A stretch of DNA of 45,023 nt from an uncultured Oscillospiraceae bacterium (GTDB lineage Bacteria; Bacillota; Clostridia; Oscillospirales; Oscillospiraceae), in assembly GCA_900754515.1 (NCBI GenBank), contig CAAEDD010000137.1, forward strand, positions 1 through 45,023. Reading direction: 5' to 3'. A program made the position numbers and the translations under genes. Shown piece by piece: positions 8,654 through 17,572 of the stretch. The notes beneath the pieces were generated by a model. The model made no database searches, had not been told where the DNA came from, and was given only the letters and a program-made list of their open reading frames with translations. Position 1 is the first letter of the stretch; each line of letters starts with the position of its first letter.

Positions 8654-8737
8654 AAAAAGCTGCCGCCTGTTCAGGGGCTGCCGGAATGGGGAGCTGAACT
8701 TCCCTTTCCAACAGCGCTCCCGGGGCGGCGCTTTTTA
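8654..8737 (+). ncRNA. Structured intergenic element between scfA and scfB
   Basis: AAAAAGCTGCCGCC (8654-8667) can pair with GGCGGCGCTTTTT (8724-8736) with one bulge. Nested inside, GTTCAG (8669-8674) pairs with CTGAAC (8694-8699). The 3' arm runs into a T-stretch like an intrinsic terminator, so it could be an attenuator that makes the peptide more abundant than its maturase, or the end of a small RNA. It does not carry the consensus of a class I recognise. Confidence 0.5.
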
Positions 8738-8770
8738 TCTCTGAATATACATACAGGAGGAGGGTACTCA

Positions 8771-10153
8771 ATGGTACACCAATACAAATTAAACGGCTAT
8801 AATATCGTCCTGGACACCTGCTCCGGCTCAATACACTCTGTGGATGAAGTGGCCTACGATATAATAGCCATGTATAAGGAAAAGAGCCCGGAGGAGATAG
8901 TTCGGGAGCTGATGGTAAAGTACGCCCATCGCAGCGACGTGACCGAGGAGGAACTTTACGCCTGCATCGCCGATGTGGCGGCTCTGGAAAAGGCGGGCAA
9001 GCTCTATACTCCCGACAACTTTGCCGCCATGGCTGGCACCTTTAAGGAGCACTCCGGGGACGTGGTGAAGGCTTTGTGCCTCCATGTGGCCCACACCTGC
9101 AACCTAAACTGCTCCTACTGCTTCGCCAGCCAGGGCAAGTACCACGGGGAACGGGCTCTTATGAGCTTCGAGGTGGGAAAGCGTGCCCTGGATTTCCTCA
9201 TAGAAAACTCCGGCCGCCGCACCAATCTGGAGGTGGACTTCTTCGGCGGAGAGCCCCTGATGAACTGGGATGTGGTAAAGCAGCTGGTTGCCTATGCCCG
9301 CACCCAGGAGGGTCCCCACCACAAGAAATTCCGCTTTACCCTCACTACCAACGGCATGCTCATAGACGACGATGTCATTGACTTTGCCAACCGGGAGATG
9401 AGCAACGTAGTTCTGTCTCTGGACGGACGCAAGGAGATACACGACGCTCTCCGGGTGGACTATGCCGGCAAGGGCAGCTATGACCGTATAGTCCCCAAGT
9501 TTCAGAAGCTGGTGGCAGCCCGTGGCGGTAAAAACTACTACATGCGGGGTACCTTCACCCATGCAAACCCAGACTTTACCAAGGACCTGTTTCACATGGC
9601 GGACCTGGGATTTACCGAGCTGAGCATGGAGCCGGTGGTCTGCGCCCCGGGAGACAGCGCAGCCTTGACTCCGGAGGACATTGAGGTCGTAAAACAGCAG
9701 TACGAGCTGCTGGCGGTGGACATGCTGCGCCGTGAGAAGGAGGGCAAGCCCATCACTTTCTACCACTATATGCTGGACCTCACCGGCGGCCCCTGTATCT
9801 ATAAGCGCATCTCCGGCTGCGGCTCCGGTACCGAGTATATGGCCGTTACCCCCTGGGGCGACCTCTACCCCTGTCATCAATTTGTGGGAGAGGAAAAGTA
9901 CAAGCTGGGCAATATCTGGGACGGCGTTACCAACACAGCCCTAAGAGAGGAGTTCCGCTCCTGCAACGCCTATGCCCGCAAAGAGTGCGACGGCTGCTGG
10001 GCCAGGCTCTACTGCTCCGGCGGCTGCGCCGCCAATGCCTATCACGCCACCGGCAGCATAAAGGGCGTGTATGAGGCGGGCTGTGAGCTGTTCAAGAAGC
10101 GCATAGAGTGCGCCATTATGATGAAAGTGGCTGAGAGCCAGGAGCAGGATTGA
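8771..10153 (+). CDS. scfB: SCIFF radical SAM maturase
   Basis: This 460-residue enzyme would form the thioether crosslinks in the SCIFF peptide. Residues 1-80 look like a peptide-recognition (PqqD-like) domain. The radical SAM motif CxxxCxxC is at Cys110, Cys114 and Cys117, followed by the SAM-binding FFGGEPLMNW segment. The C-terminal third is a SPASM domain with clustered cysteines (GCGSGTEYMAVTPWGDLYPC, then CNAYARKECDGCWARLYCSG). It should therefore carry auxiliary 4Fe-4S clusters. AGGAGGAG lies just before the ATG. Proximity to scfA and the domain set make the assignment secure. Confidence 0.95.
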   Translation: MVHQYKLNGYNIVLDTCSGSIHSVDEVAYDIIAMYKEKSPEEIVRELMVKYAHRSDVTEEELYACIADVAALEKAGKLYTPDNFAAMAGTFKEHSGDVVKALCLHVAHTCNLNCSYCFASQGKYHGERALMSFEVGKRALDFLIENSGRRTNLEVDFFGGEPLMNWDVVKQLVAYARTQEGPHHKKFRFTLTTNGMLIDDDVIDFANREMSNVVLSLDGRKEIHDALRVDYAGKGSYDRIVPKFQKLVAARGGKNYYMRGTFTHANPDFTKDLFHMADLGFTELSMEPVVCAPGDSAALTPEDIEVVKQQYELLAVDMLRREKEGKPITFYHYMLDLTGGPCIYKRISGCGSGTEYMAVTPWGDLYPCHQFVGEEKYKLGNIWDGVTNTALREEFRSCNAYARKECDGCWARLYCSGGCAANAYHATGSIKGVYEAGCELFKKRIECAIMMKVAESQEQD

Positions 10154-11493
10154 TGGACACCCCAATAGCCGACTTTGTGAGAAGCTATGCTGCTTCCGGT
10201 ACCGCCCGCTTCCATATGCCCGGCCATAAGGGCAAAGGCCCACTGGGATGCGAGGCTTTGGATATTACGGAGATAGCCGGGGCGGACTCACTGTACGAGG
10301 CGGAGGGTATAATAGCTAAAAGTGAGGAGAACGCCCGAAGCCTCTTCGGCACCGGGCGTACGCTGTATTCCACTGAGGGCTCCAGCCAGTGCATAAGAGC
10401 TATGCTCCAACTGATACTGCAAAACCGTAAGCCGGGCGCGGCCCCGGTGATACTGGCGGCCAGGAATGTGCATAAGGCTTTCATATATGCTGCCGCCCTG
10501 CTGGATTTCCGGCCGGAATGGCTCTGGCCGGAGGGAGGCAGCGGCTCCCTTATGGGCTGCCCCATAAGCCCCCGGGGGGTGGCGGCGGCTATGGATGCCC
10601 TGCCTGAACCCCCTGTAGCGGTTTACATAACCAGCCCGGACTATCTGGGGAATCTGGCAGATATAGAGGCCATAGCCGACGTGGTCCATGAGCGGGGGAG
10701 TATACTGGCGGTGGATAACGCCCATGGGGCCTATCTCCGTTTCCTTGAACACTCCCGGCACCCCATAGATCTGGGGGCGGATATCTGCTGTGACTCCGCA
10801 CATAAGACCCTGCCCGTGCTCACCGGTGGGGCTTATCTGCATATCAGCAAAAACGCTCCTGAGAGCTTTGGGAAGAATGCCCGGCAGGCTCTGGCTCTAT
10901 TCGGTTCCACCAGCCCATCCTATCTGACTATGGCTTCCCTGGATATGTGCAATGCGTATCTGGCCGGGGATTACCGGCGGGAGCTGGCTGATACGGTGGA
11001 GAGGATAATGGAACTGAAGACCGAGCTTAAAATCCGGGGCTGGGGTGTGGAACCTTCCGATCCCCTTCGTCTTGTTATAGCCGCGCCGGAGGGCAGCAGC
11101 GGCCTGGAGCTGGCTGAAAAGCTGAGAAAAATGGGGATGGAGTGCGAGCACGCCGACAGGGAGTTTATGGTGCTGATGTTTACACCGGACAATAATGTCA
11201 CGGAACTGAAGCATCTGAAAGATACATTGGGCGAGGCCCCTGCACTTCCGACAAAGATGAGGCCGCTGCCATTGGCCAAAGGGGAGCGGGCACTGTCCAT
11301 ACGCCAGGCAATACTCGCACCTCAGGAGTCGGTATCGGTTTCAGAGGCCCTGGGGCGCATCTGCGGTACTCCCACCGTGTCATGTCCGCCTGCGGTGCCA
11401 ATCGCCGTTTCCGGGGAGAAGATAAGCCGTGAGGCAGTGGAGCTGTTTGAACACTACGGCATGGAGACCGTGGAAGTGGTTAAGGAAAAGTAA
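10153..11493 (+). CDS. Orn/Lys/Arg decarboxylase-family PLP protein (short form)
   Basis: This 446-residue member of the fold type I PLP family has the Orn/Lys/Arg decarboxylase signature. It begins with the FHMPGHKG segment (20-27), has DNAHGAYLRF (188-197) and carries the PLP lysine in CDSAHKTLP (Lys218). It lacks the N-terminal wing domain of the large inducible decarboxylases, as in the short Gram-positive SpeA/YaaO type. It would decarboxylate arginine, lysine or ornithine; the substrate cannot be told. The ATG shares one base with the scfB stop, so it is probably cotranscribed with the SCIFF genes. An intrinsic terminator follows. Confidence 0.85.
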   Translation: MDTPIADFVRSYAASGTARFHMPGHKGKGPLGCEALDITEIAGADSLYEAEGIIAKSEENARSLFGTGRTLYSTEGSSQCIRAMLQLILQNRKPGAAPVILAARNVHKAFIYAAALLDFRPEWLWPEGGSGSLMGCPISPRGVAAAMDALPEPPVAVYITSPDYLGNLADIEAIADVVHERGSILAVDNAHGAYLRFLEHSRHPIDLGADICCDSAHKTLPVLTGGAYLHISKNAPESFGKNARQALALFGSTSPSYLTMASLDMCNAYLAGDYRRELADTVERIMELKTELKIRGWGVEPSDPLRLVIAAPEGSSGLELAEKLRKMGMECEHADREFMVLMFTPDNNVTELKHLKDTLGEAPALPTKMRPLPLAKGERALSIRQAILAPQESVSVSEALGRICGTPTVSCPPAVPIAVSGEKISREAVELFEHYGMETVEVVKEK

Positions 11494-11506
11494 AAAATTT
11501 TCTAGG

Positions 11507-11545
11507 AAAAAGACTTTCGGATACCAAACCGAAAGTCTTTTTTTT
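11507..11545 (+). terminator. Intrinsic terminator after the decarboxylase-family gene
   Basis: AAAAAGACTTTCGG (11507-11520) pairs with CCGAAAGTCTTTTT (11529-11542) across an 8-base loop, ending in a run of T. Confidence 0.9.
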
Positions 11546-11646
11546 GAGCAAGGAAACCGGTTTACATCAGTGGCATTTTCTTTTAAATGTATAAACATCC
11601 AGAAATAAATGGCGTAAAACTGGAAATTCGTGGGTCTTACATCCAA

Positions 11647-11675
11647 TTGACAGGAAAAAAATACTGTGCTATACT
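11647..11675 (+). promoter_or_regulatory. Promoter of the sugar ABC operon
   Basis: TTGACA (11647-11652) and TATACT (11670-11675) are 17 bases apart. This is close to the sigma-A consensus and the only strong promoter seen for the operon. Confidence 0.75.
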
Positions 11676-11811
11676 TAGCCGAAACTTGTGAAATGTGCAT
11701 GAATGAGATGGTCATAAAGCTTTTAACAAATGTCAATTTTTGGAGCTTTTCACAATTTAAGAGAGTTCATCGGCGAAAGCCGTGAATAAAAAATTTTATG
11801 GAGGAAATGAA

Positions 11812-12831
11812 ATGAAAAAACTCATCGCACTGCTGCTGGCAGCTATGATGGTCTTCGCCCTGTGCGCCTGCGGCGCCAGCGAGGAACCCGCCGCTGAAGA
11901 GCAGCCCGCCGCTGAAGCTCCTGCCGAGGAGGCCACCGAGGCCCCCGCTGAGGAGGAAGCTCCCGTTATCAAGGTCGGCATTGCCGCCCCCGACGTGACC
12001 CACGGTTGGGTCGCAGGCGTTGCCTACTATGCAGAGAAGTACTGCAAGGACAACAATCTGGAGTACAAGATCACCACTTCTGCCGACGCCGCTGAGATGA
12101 CCTCTGCCCTTCAGGACCTGATGGCATGGGGTGCCACCGTTGTTGTCTCCTGGCCCCAGTGGACCGGCATGGAAACCGCTCTCCAGGAAGTTATAGATGC
12201 GGGTATTCCCGTTGTGAACTTTGACGTTGACGTTGCCTGCGAGGGCATCTACAAGGTCACCGGCGACAACTACGACATGGGCTATCAGTGCGCCAAGTAC
12301 ATATCCGATAAGGTGGGCGACGGTGCCATCATCGCCGTTATGGACGTACCCTCCTCCGGCTCTGTCTGCGAGCTGCGCAAGGAAGGCTTCTATGCCTACA
12401 TGGATGAGATCGGCTATGATCAGTCCAATATTTTCGAGGTGACTCTGGAGTCCTTTGCCCGTGACGACGGCCTCACTGTCATGGCCGACGTTCTGGAGAA
12501 GAACCCCCAGATCGACGCCGTATTCTCCATGGATGACGAGACCTCCATCGGCTGCATCCAGGCCATCACCGAGGCCGGCCGCACCGACATCAAGGCCATC
12601 ACCGGCGGCGGCGGATGCCAGGAGTACTTCCGCATGATCGCTGACGAGCAGTATGCTGACCTGGGCCTCTGCAGCGCTCTGTACAGCCCTGCCATGGTTC
12701 AGGATGCCATCAAGACCGCCATCGACCTGCTCAACGGCGGCACTGCTGAGCCCACTGTTGTCATCCCCACTACCATCGTTTCTGCTGACAACGTGGCCGA
12801 TTATCTGGATCCCGAGAACACTGTTTACTGA
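11812..12831 (+). CDS. Sugar ABC transporter substrate-binding lipoprotein
   Basis: This 339-residue protein has a signal peptide with lipobox LCAC (Cys20), so it should be anchored outside the membrane. A Glu/Ala/Pro-rich linker (22-51) leads to a periplasmic binding protein type 1 domain of the ribose/inositol class, starting VIKVGIAAPDVTHGWVAG. The start at 11812 is preferred over a GTG at 11782 because GGAGG lies at the right distance and the signal peptide begins MKK. The ATPase and permease of the same transporter follow. The sugar cannot be identified; a monosaccharide or inositol is the class expectation. Confidence 0.9.
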   Translation: MKKLIALLLAAMMVFALCACGASEEPAAEEQPAAEAPAEEATEAPAEEEAPVIKVGIAAPDVTHGWVAGVAYYAEKYCKDNNLEYKITTSADAAEMTSALQDLMAWGATVVVSWPQWTGMETALQEVIDAGIPVVNFDVDVACEGIYKVTGDNYDMGYQCAKYISDKVGDGAIIAVMDVPSSGSVCELRKEGFYAYMDEIGYDQSNIFEVTLESFARDDGLTVMADVLEKNPQIDAVFSMDDETSIGCIQAITEAGRTDIKAITGGGGCQEYFRMIADEQYADLGLCSALYSPAMVQDAIKTAIDLLNGGTAEPTVVIPTTIVSADNVADYLDPENTVY

Positions 12832-12852
12832 TAATCATTCAAGACGTATCCT

Positions 12853-12888
12853 CAAGTGGGCTATGGCTTTGTAGCCATAGCCCACTTG
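12853..12888 (+). terminator. Strong hairpin between binding-protein and ATPase genes
   Basis: CAAGTGGGCTATGGCT (12853-12868) pairs perfectly with AGCCATAGCCCACTTG (12873-12888) over a 4-base loop. No T-run follows, so it is more likely a partial terminator or an mRNA-stabilising hairpin that raises the dose of the binding protein. Confidence 0.65.
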
Positions 12889-13008
12889 CAATAGGGGGCT
12901 CAAATCTTTTCTTTAAAAAAGTGCCAGGGCTCCTTCGGCAGTTTTTTGAAGAAAAATTTTTTAAGAAAATGATATAGATTTATACCTTAAGAAAACGGAA
13001 GTGATAGC

Positions 13009-14514
13009 TTGAACCTGACAATGGAAAATATCTACAAGTCCTTCGGAGCAAACAACGTGCTTCAGGATGTAAGCTTCAGGCTGGATACCGGCGAGATATG
13101 CGCCCTGCTTGGTGAGAACGGCGCCGGAAAATCCACACTGATGAATATCCTGGGCGGGGTACTCCCGGCGGACAGCGGCACCATAAGCCTTGACGGTGAG
13201 AAAAAGGAGTTTAACTCCCCTGTGGACTCTCTGGATGCCGGCATAGGCTTTATCCATCAGGAGCTGAACCTGATAAACGATCTGACCATATACGAAAATA
13301 TGTTCCTCACCCATCTGCCCAGAAAGAAGATGTTCCTGGACGCAAAGCTCATGCAGGAAAAAACCGGGGAGCTCTTTCAGCGGATGAACATCGACCTGGA
13401 CCCCTGCACCATGGTGCGGGAGCTGGACGCCTCCTATAAACAGATAGTGGAGATATGCCGGGCGCTGATGCAGGATGCATCCATTATCATCATGGACGAG
13501 CCCACGACGTCGCTGACCGAGCCGGAGATACAACGGGTCTTTGCCATGATGCGTGTCCTGAAGGAGCAGGGGGTCGGCATTATCTTCATTTCCCACAAGC
13601 TGGGCGAAGTCATGGAGATATGCGACAGGTATACGGTGCTGAGGGACGGTAAAATGGTGGCCTCCGGCAAGGTATCGGAGACAAACCAGAAGCAGCTTGC
13701 AGCATACATGGTGGGTCATGAGGTCCAGAGTGAGACCAATTGTGAGCGCTGCGAATACGGTGAGGAGATGCTCCGCCTGGAGGGGCTGAGTGACGGACAT
13801 CATTTCCATGACATCTCTCTCAGCGTGCGTCAGGGAGAGGTGCTTGGCATTACCGGACTTCTGGGCGACGGGCGCAGTGAGCTGTTCCAGACGGTATTCG
13901 GAGCCATGAACGGCGGGAGATATTCCGGGAAGATAATCCTGGGTGGCAAGGAGATACATATGCGCAATACCCACCAGGCTCTGGAGGCCGGACTTGCCTA
14001 TCTGCCCAGAAACAGAAAAGAAAACGCCATTTTAAAGGATATGTCCATTTTGGACAACGGCTCTATTGTGTACCTGCCGAAGCTCTGCCGCAAGGGCTTT
14101 GTAGACTTCGCAAAGCAGGAGGAGCTGTTCATGGAACAGGTGGAGAGCCTGCATATCAAAATGGGCGACAAGAACGACAGGATAACCAGCCTTTCCGGCG
14201 GCAACCAGCAGAAGGTGGTACTGGCAAAGTGGCTTATTTCCAAGCCAAAGGTTCTGGTGCTGGACAATCCCACCCAGGGCGTGGACGTGGGCGCGAAAGA
14301 GGAGATATATACCATCATCCGCCGCCTGGCCTCAGAGGGTGTGGCCATTGTGGTGCTGTCCTCGGAAGCTCAGGAGATAATGCGGGTATGTGACAGAAGC
14401 CTGGTGATGTTCCACGGCCGCCAGGTTGGGGAAGTCAGCGGCGAGGATATGAATGAGCATTATATCATGTATCTGGCAACAGGCGGCAAACAGAAGGAAA
14501 GAGAGTGTGTGTGA
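13009..14514 (+). CDS. Sugar ABC transporter ATP-binding protein (two ATPase domains)
   Basis: This 501-residue protein has two fused ATPase domains, as in RbsA, MglA and XylG. The first has a full Walker A, GENGAGKST (35-43), and the Walker B segment IIIMDEPTTSL. The second has a degenerate Walker A (LLGDGRSELF), a normal signature LSGGNQQ and VLVLDNPTQGVDVG, which is usual for this family. The likely start is TTG at 13009, because ACGGAAGTGA lies at a fitting distance and the ATG at 13021 has no such signal. It overlaps the permease gene. Confidence 0.92.
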   Translation: MNLTMENIYKSFGANNVLQDVSFRLDTGEICALLGENGAGKSTLMNILGGVLPADSGTISLDGEKKEFNSPVDSLDAGIGFIHQELNLINDLTIYENMFLTHLPRKKMFLDAKLMQEKTGELFQRMNIDLDPCTMVRELDASYKQIVEICRALMQDASIIIMDEPTTSLTEPEIQRVFAMMRVLKEQGVGIIFISHKLGEVMEICDRYTVLRDGKMVASGKVSETNQKQLAAYMVGHEVQSETNCERCEYGEEMLRLEGLSDGHHFHDISLSVRQGEVLGITGLLGDGRSELFQTVFGAMNGGRYSGKIILGGKEIHMRNTHQALEAGLAYLPRNRKENAILKDMSILDNGSIVYLPKLCRKGFVDFAKQEELFMEQVESLHIKMGDKNDRITSLSGGNQQKVVLAKWLISKPKVLVLDNPTQGVDVGAKEEIYTIIRRLASEGVAIVVLSSEAQEIMRVCDRSLVMFHGRQVGEVSGEDMNEHYIMYLATGGKQKERECV

Positions 14515-15554
14515 AAATGGAAAAGACAAGGCTTGAAAATAATCGTGGCGCCGTGGGCTGGTTCAAAGATAAGTGGGCCCACAACGCCCTGTTCTCCACA
14601 ATATTTGCCCTGGTGGTGATGGTGCTTATCCAGTGCGTGGTCATGTGGATAAACGCCGGTTCCTTTGGCGGCATGTTCGGGAAGATGGGTATGGCCTGGC
14701 TGAATATCCTGCGCAACAACGCCTATCAGGGTGTCATTGCTCTGGGCATGTGCTTCATTATAATAAGCGGCGGCATCGATCTGTCCGTGGGCTCCATGCT
14801 CTGTGCTCTGGGTGCAATACTTATGTACCTGATAGCCCCCACAGGTCTGCTGGCCTCCATCGGTCTTACCGGCCCTGCGGCCTATGTGATCGCCGTCATC
14901 CTCATTTTGATAGTGGGCTATTTCTTCGGCCAGATAAACGGTGCGCTGGTCTCCTACGGCAAGCTGCCCCCCTTCATTGCAACTCTTGGCACTATGAAGG
15001 TGTTCCGCTCCGTGACCCAGCAGCTCACCAAGCAGTTTAACCCCGAGATCCCTGCCGACTTCAAGCTCATCGCCTCCGCCAAAGTGGGGGGCCAGGTGGT
15101 GCTGCCCATAATCTACTGGGTGGTAATCGTGGTGATAATGCACATCATCTTCACACGCACCGCTTTCGGCCGTCAGACCATAGCCATTGGCTCCAACGAG
15201 CGGGCGGCCAAGCTCTCCGGTATAAACGTGAATAACGTCAAGCGGCGCATCTACGCCCTGGGCGGCGTGATGTGTGCCGTGGCGGCGGTGATATACATAG
15301 CCCGTATCGGCTCCATGGACTTTGCCAACGCCGGCAACGGATATGAAATGGACGCCATTGCGGCCGTCATCGTGGGCGGTACATCCATGTCCGGCGGCCG
15401 GGGCAGCCTGGTGGGAGCATTCCTGGGCATGCTAATCATCGGTGTAATGAACAATATCCTGAATACTGTGGGTGTTCCCACCTTCCTCTGCGATGCAGTC
15501 AAGGGCCTGATAATCATCTTTGCCGTGCTGCTGCAGAAGAAAGAGAGCGCCTGA
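14511..15554 (+). CDS. Sugar ABC transporter permease
   Basis: This 347-residue membrane protein is of the RbsC/BPD_transp_2 type, with about eight to ten hydrophobic segments. The cytoplasmic loop contains the EAA-like segment SNERAAKLSGINV, and the conserved GGTSMSGGRGS lies near the C-terminus. GTG at 14511 is chosen because it overlaps the ATPase stop (GTGA) with AAGGAAAGAG upstream; ATG at 14517 is the alternative. It would form the channel of the transporter with the two preceding products. Confidence 0.9.
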   Translation: MKMEKTRLENNRGAVGWFKDKWAHNALFSTIFALVVMVLIQCVVMWINAGSFGGMFGKMGMAWLNILRNNAYQGVIALGMCFIIISGGIDLSVGSMLCALGAILMYLIAPTGLLASIGLTGPAAYVIAVILILIVGYFFGQINGALVSYGKLPPFIATLGTMKVFRSVTQQLTKQFNPEIPADFKLIASAKVGGQVVLPIIYWVVIVVIMHIIFTRTAFGRQTIAIGSNERAAKLSGINVNNVKRRIYALGGVMCAVAAVIYIARIGSMDFANAGNGYEMDAIAAVIVGGTSMSGGRGSLVGAFLGMLIIGVMNNILNTVGVPTFLCDAVKGLIIIFAVLLQKKESA

Positions 15555-15573
15555 GCATAGGAGGAGAATGATA

Positions 15574-16617
15574 ATGATAAACGTAGGTATAATCGGCTGC
15601 GGAAAGATAGCCCAGGTTCGGCACATTCCCGAGTATGCGGAAAACCCTGATGTGAAGCTGGCCGCCTTTTATAATCCCAGCCGCAAGAGAGCCGAAGAGC
15701 AGGCAGAGAAGTACGGCGGCAAGGTGTATGATACCGCTGAAGAACTGCTCTCCGACAAGAGCATAGACGCGGTCAGCATCTGCGCTGCAAACTATGCCCA
15801 CGCGGAGCTTACCATAAAAGCTCTGGAGGCGGGCAAACATGTGCTGTGCGAAAAGCCCATGGCCACAAATTTGGCCGACTGCGAGGCCATGGTGGAGTGC
15901 GCAAAGAAAAACGGCAAGTTCCTGATGATAGGCCACAATCAGCGCCTGGCCAAGGCACACGTGGAGGCAAAGCGCCTGATAGATCAGGGACTTATAGGGA
16001 AGATAATCACTTTTCGCACTACCTTCGGCCACGGCGGTCCGGAGACCTGGGCCATAAATCCGGGAAAGAACGTGTGGTTCTTTGACAAGAAGAAGGCTGC
16101 CATGGGCGTCATGGCTGATCTGGGAGTACATAAGACCGACCTGATCCAGTATCTCACCGGGCAGCGGGTGGTGCGCACCACTGCAAGACTGGTGACCCTG
16201 GATAAGAGGGGCGAGGATGGAGAGCTCATCGGCGTGGATGACAACGCCGTGTGCATCTACGAGATGTCCGGCGGAGCCTTTGGCACCATGACAGCCAGCT
16301 GGACCTACTACGGCGCCGAGGATAACTCTACAGTGCTCTACGGCACCAAGGGTATTATGCGTATCTATGACGACCCGGCCCACTCTATAGTGGTAAAACT
16401 CGCCGACGGTGAAGAGCAGGTATACGATGTGGAGCAGATACAGACCAATGACAACCAGACCAAGTCCGGGGTCATCGATCTGTGGGTGGAGTGCCTTAAG
16501 AACAACACCCCTCCGGAGATATCCGGAGAATCCGCCCTATACGCCATGAGAGCGGTATTTGCCTCCATTGAGTCCTCCGAGACCGGCAGAACCGTGGAAA
16601 TTGAAGCCAACAAATAA
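15574..16617 (+). CDS. Gfo/Idh/MocA oxidoreductase, copy 1
   Basis: This 347-residue NAD(P)-dependent dehydrogenase has a Rossmann motif GIIGCGKIA (5-13) and the family EKP motif at 93-95 (CEKPMATN). The catalytic segment is MADLGVHKTDLIQYL, with Asp and His spaced as usual. GGAGGAG lies 8 bases before the ATG at 15574; another ATG at 15568 is too close to it. The family oxidises sugars, inositols or sugar derivatives, often at C2 or C3. Its position after the importer suggests it acts on the imported compound. It is not a close tandem copy of the second dehydrogenase at 18399. Confidence 0.9.
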   Translation: MINVGIIGCGKIAQVRHIPEYAENPDVKLAAFYNPSRKRAEEQAEKYGGKVYDTAEELLSDKSIDAVSICAANYAHAELTIKALEAGKHVLCEKPMATNLADCEAMVECAKKNGKFLMIGHNQRLAKAHVEAKRLIDQGLIGKIITFRTTFGHGGPETWAINPGKNVWFFDKKKAAMGVMADLGVHKTDLIQYLTGQRVVRTTARLVTLDKRGEDGELIGVDDNAVCIYEMSGGAFGTMTASWTYYGAEDNSTVLYGTKGIMRIYDDPAHSIVVKLADGEEQVYDVEQIQTNDNQTKSGVIDLWVECLKNNTPPEISGESALYAMRAVFASIESSETGRTVEIEANK

Positions 16618-16636
16618 AGAAGGGAGCGTCTTAGAT

Positions 16637-17560
16637 ATGATGAAGTTTGGTCTGCTCACCGCCATACTTGACGGCTGGAGCTTTGAAGAAGCGGTGGATA
16701 TAGCTGCCGATATGGGCTTTAAATGCCTGGAAGTGGCCTGCTGGCCGGCAGGCAAGGCCGAGCGCCGCTATGCGGGAGTGTCCCATATAGACGCAGAGAG
16801 AGTCTGTGCCGATGACGATTACGCAAAGCATGTAAACGACTACGTGGCAGAAAAGGGCATGAGCATCTCCTCTCTGGCCTTCTACCCCAACACCATGGAC
16901 CCGGATTTGGAGAAGCGCGCTGCCGCCATCGCCCATCTGAAGGCTCTTATTAAAGCTTCCCAGAAGCTGGGGGTGGGCATGGTCACCACTTTTATAGGCC
17001 GGGACCAGCATAAGAACCTGGAAGAGAACATTGAACTCTTTAAGGAGATATGGCCTGAAATCATTGCTCTGGCGGAAGACTGCGGTGTGAAGATAGCCAT
17101 TGAGAACTGCCCCATGCTTTTCGGTCCGGACCAGTGGCCCGGCGGTCAGAATCTCATGTGCACTCCGGCAATATACCGCAAGCTATTTGAGATCATCCCA
17201 TCTCCCAACTTCGGATTGAACTTTGACCCCAGCCACTATGTCTGGCAGGGTCTGGACTACATCAAGACCGTATACGAATTCAAGGACCGCATTTTCCACA
17301 TACATTTCAAAGACATCAAACTCTACCCTGAGAAACTGGCTGACTGCGGTGTGCTGGCCTATCCTCTGGATTACATGTCCCCCAAGATACCCGGCCTGGG
17401 TGATGTGGATTGGGGCGCCTTCATCTCTGCTCTCAACGACATCCGGTTTGACGGCTGCGCCGTTATTGAAGTGGAGGACAAGGCCTTTGAAAGCTGCTCC
17501 GAGGACATCCTCAAGTCCATTTGCCTGTCCAAGCGCTATCTGGACAACTTCATAATCTAA
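16637..17560 (+). CDS. Sugar phosphate isomerase/epimerase-like TIM barrel, copy 1
   Basis: This 307-residue protein is of the xylose isomerase-like (AP endonuclease 2) superfamily. Metal-ligand segments are IAIENCPM, NFGLNFDPSHYVWQG and FHIHFKDIKL, with a late VIEVEDK glutamate. Such proteins isomerise, epimerise or dehydrate sugars and inositols (IolE, IolH and IolI are relatives) or cleave 3-keto-glycosides. AAGGGAG upstream supports the ATG at 16637. It lies 19 bases after the dehydrogenase gene, in the same operon. Confidence 0.85.
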   Translation: MMKFGLLTAILDGWSFEEAVDIAADMGFKCLEVACWPAGKAERRYAGVSHIDAERVCADDDYAKHVNDYVAEKGMSISSLAFYPNTMDPDLEKRAAAIAHLKALIKASQKLGVGMVTTFIGRDQHKNLEENIELFKEIWPEIIALAEDCGVKIAIENCPMLFGPDQWPGGQNLMCTPAIYRKLFEIIPSPNFGLNFDPSHYVWQGLDYIKTVYEFKDRIFHIHFKDIKLYPEKLADCGVLAYPLDYMSPKIPGLGDVDWGAFISALNDIRFDGCAVIEVEDKAFESCSEDILKSICLSKRYLDNFII

Positions 17561-17572
17561 GGGGGAAGTACG

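Larger units (their letters stand above)
11494..11811 (+). other. Intergenic region ahead of the sugar operon
   Basis: No gene is seen. It contains the terminator of the upstream unit (11507-11545), the promoter at 11647-11675, and a leader of about 130 nt before the binding-protein gene. No known riboswitch consensus was recognised in the leader. Confidence 0.5.

Noticed and set aside
8654..8737. The GGAA in the scfA-scfB spacer suggested a small signal recognition particle RNA.
   Set aside because: The conserved helix 8 sequence around the GGAA loop does not fit; only the loop bases coincide.
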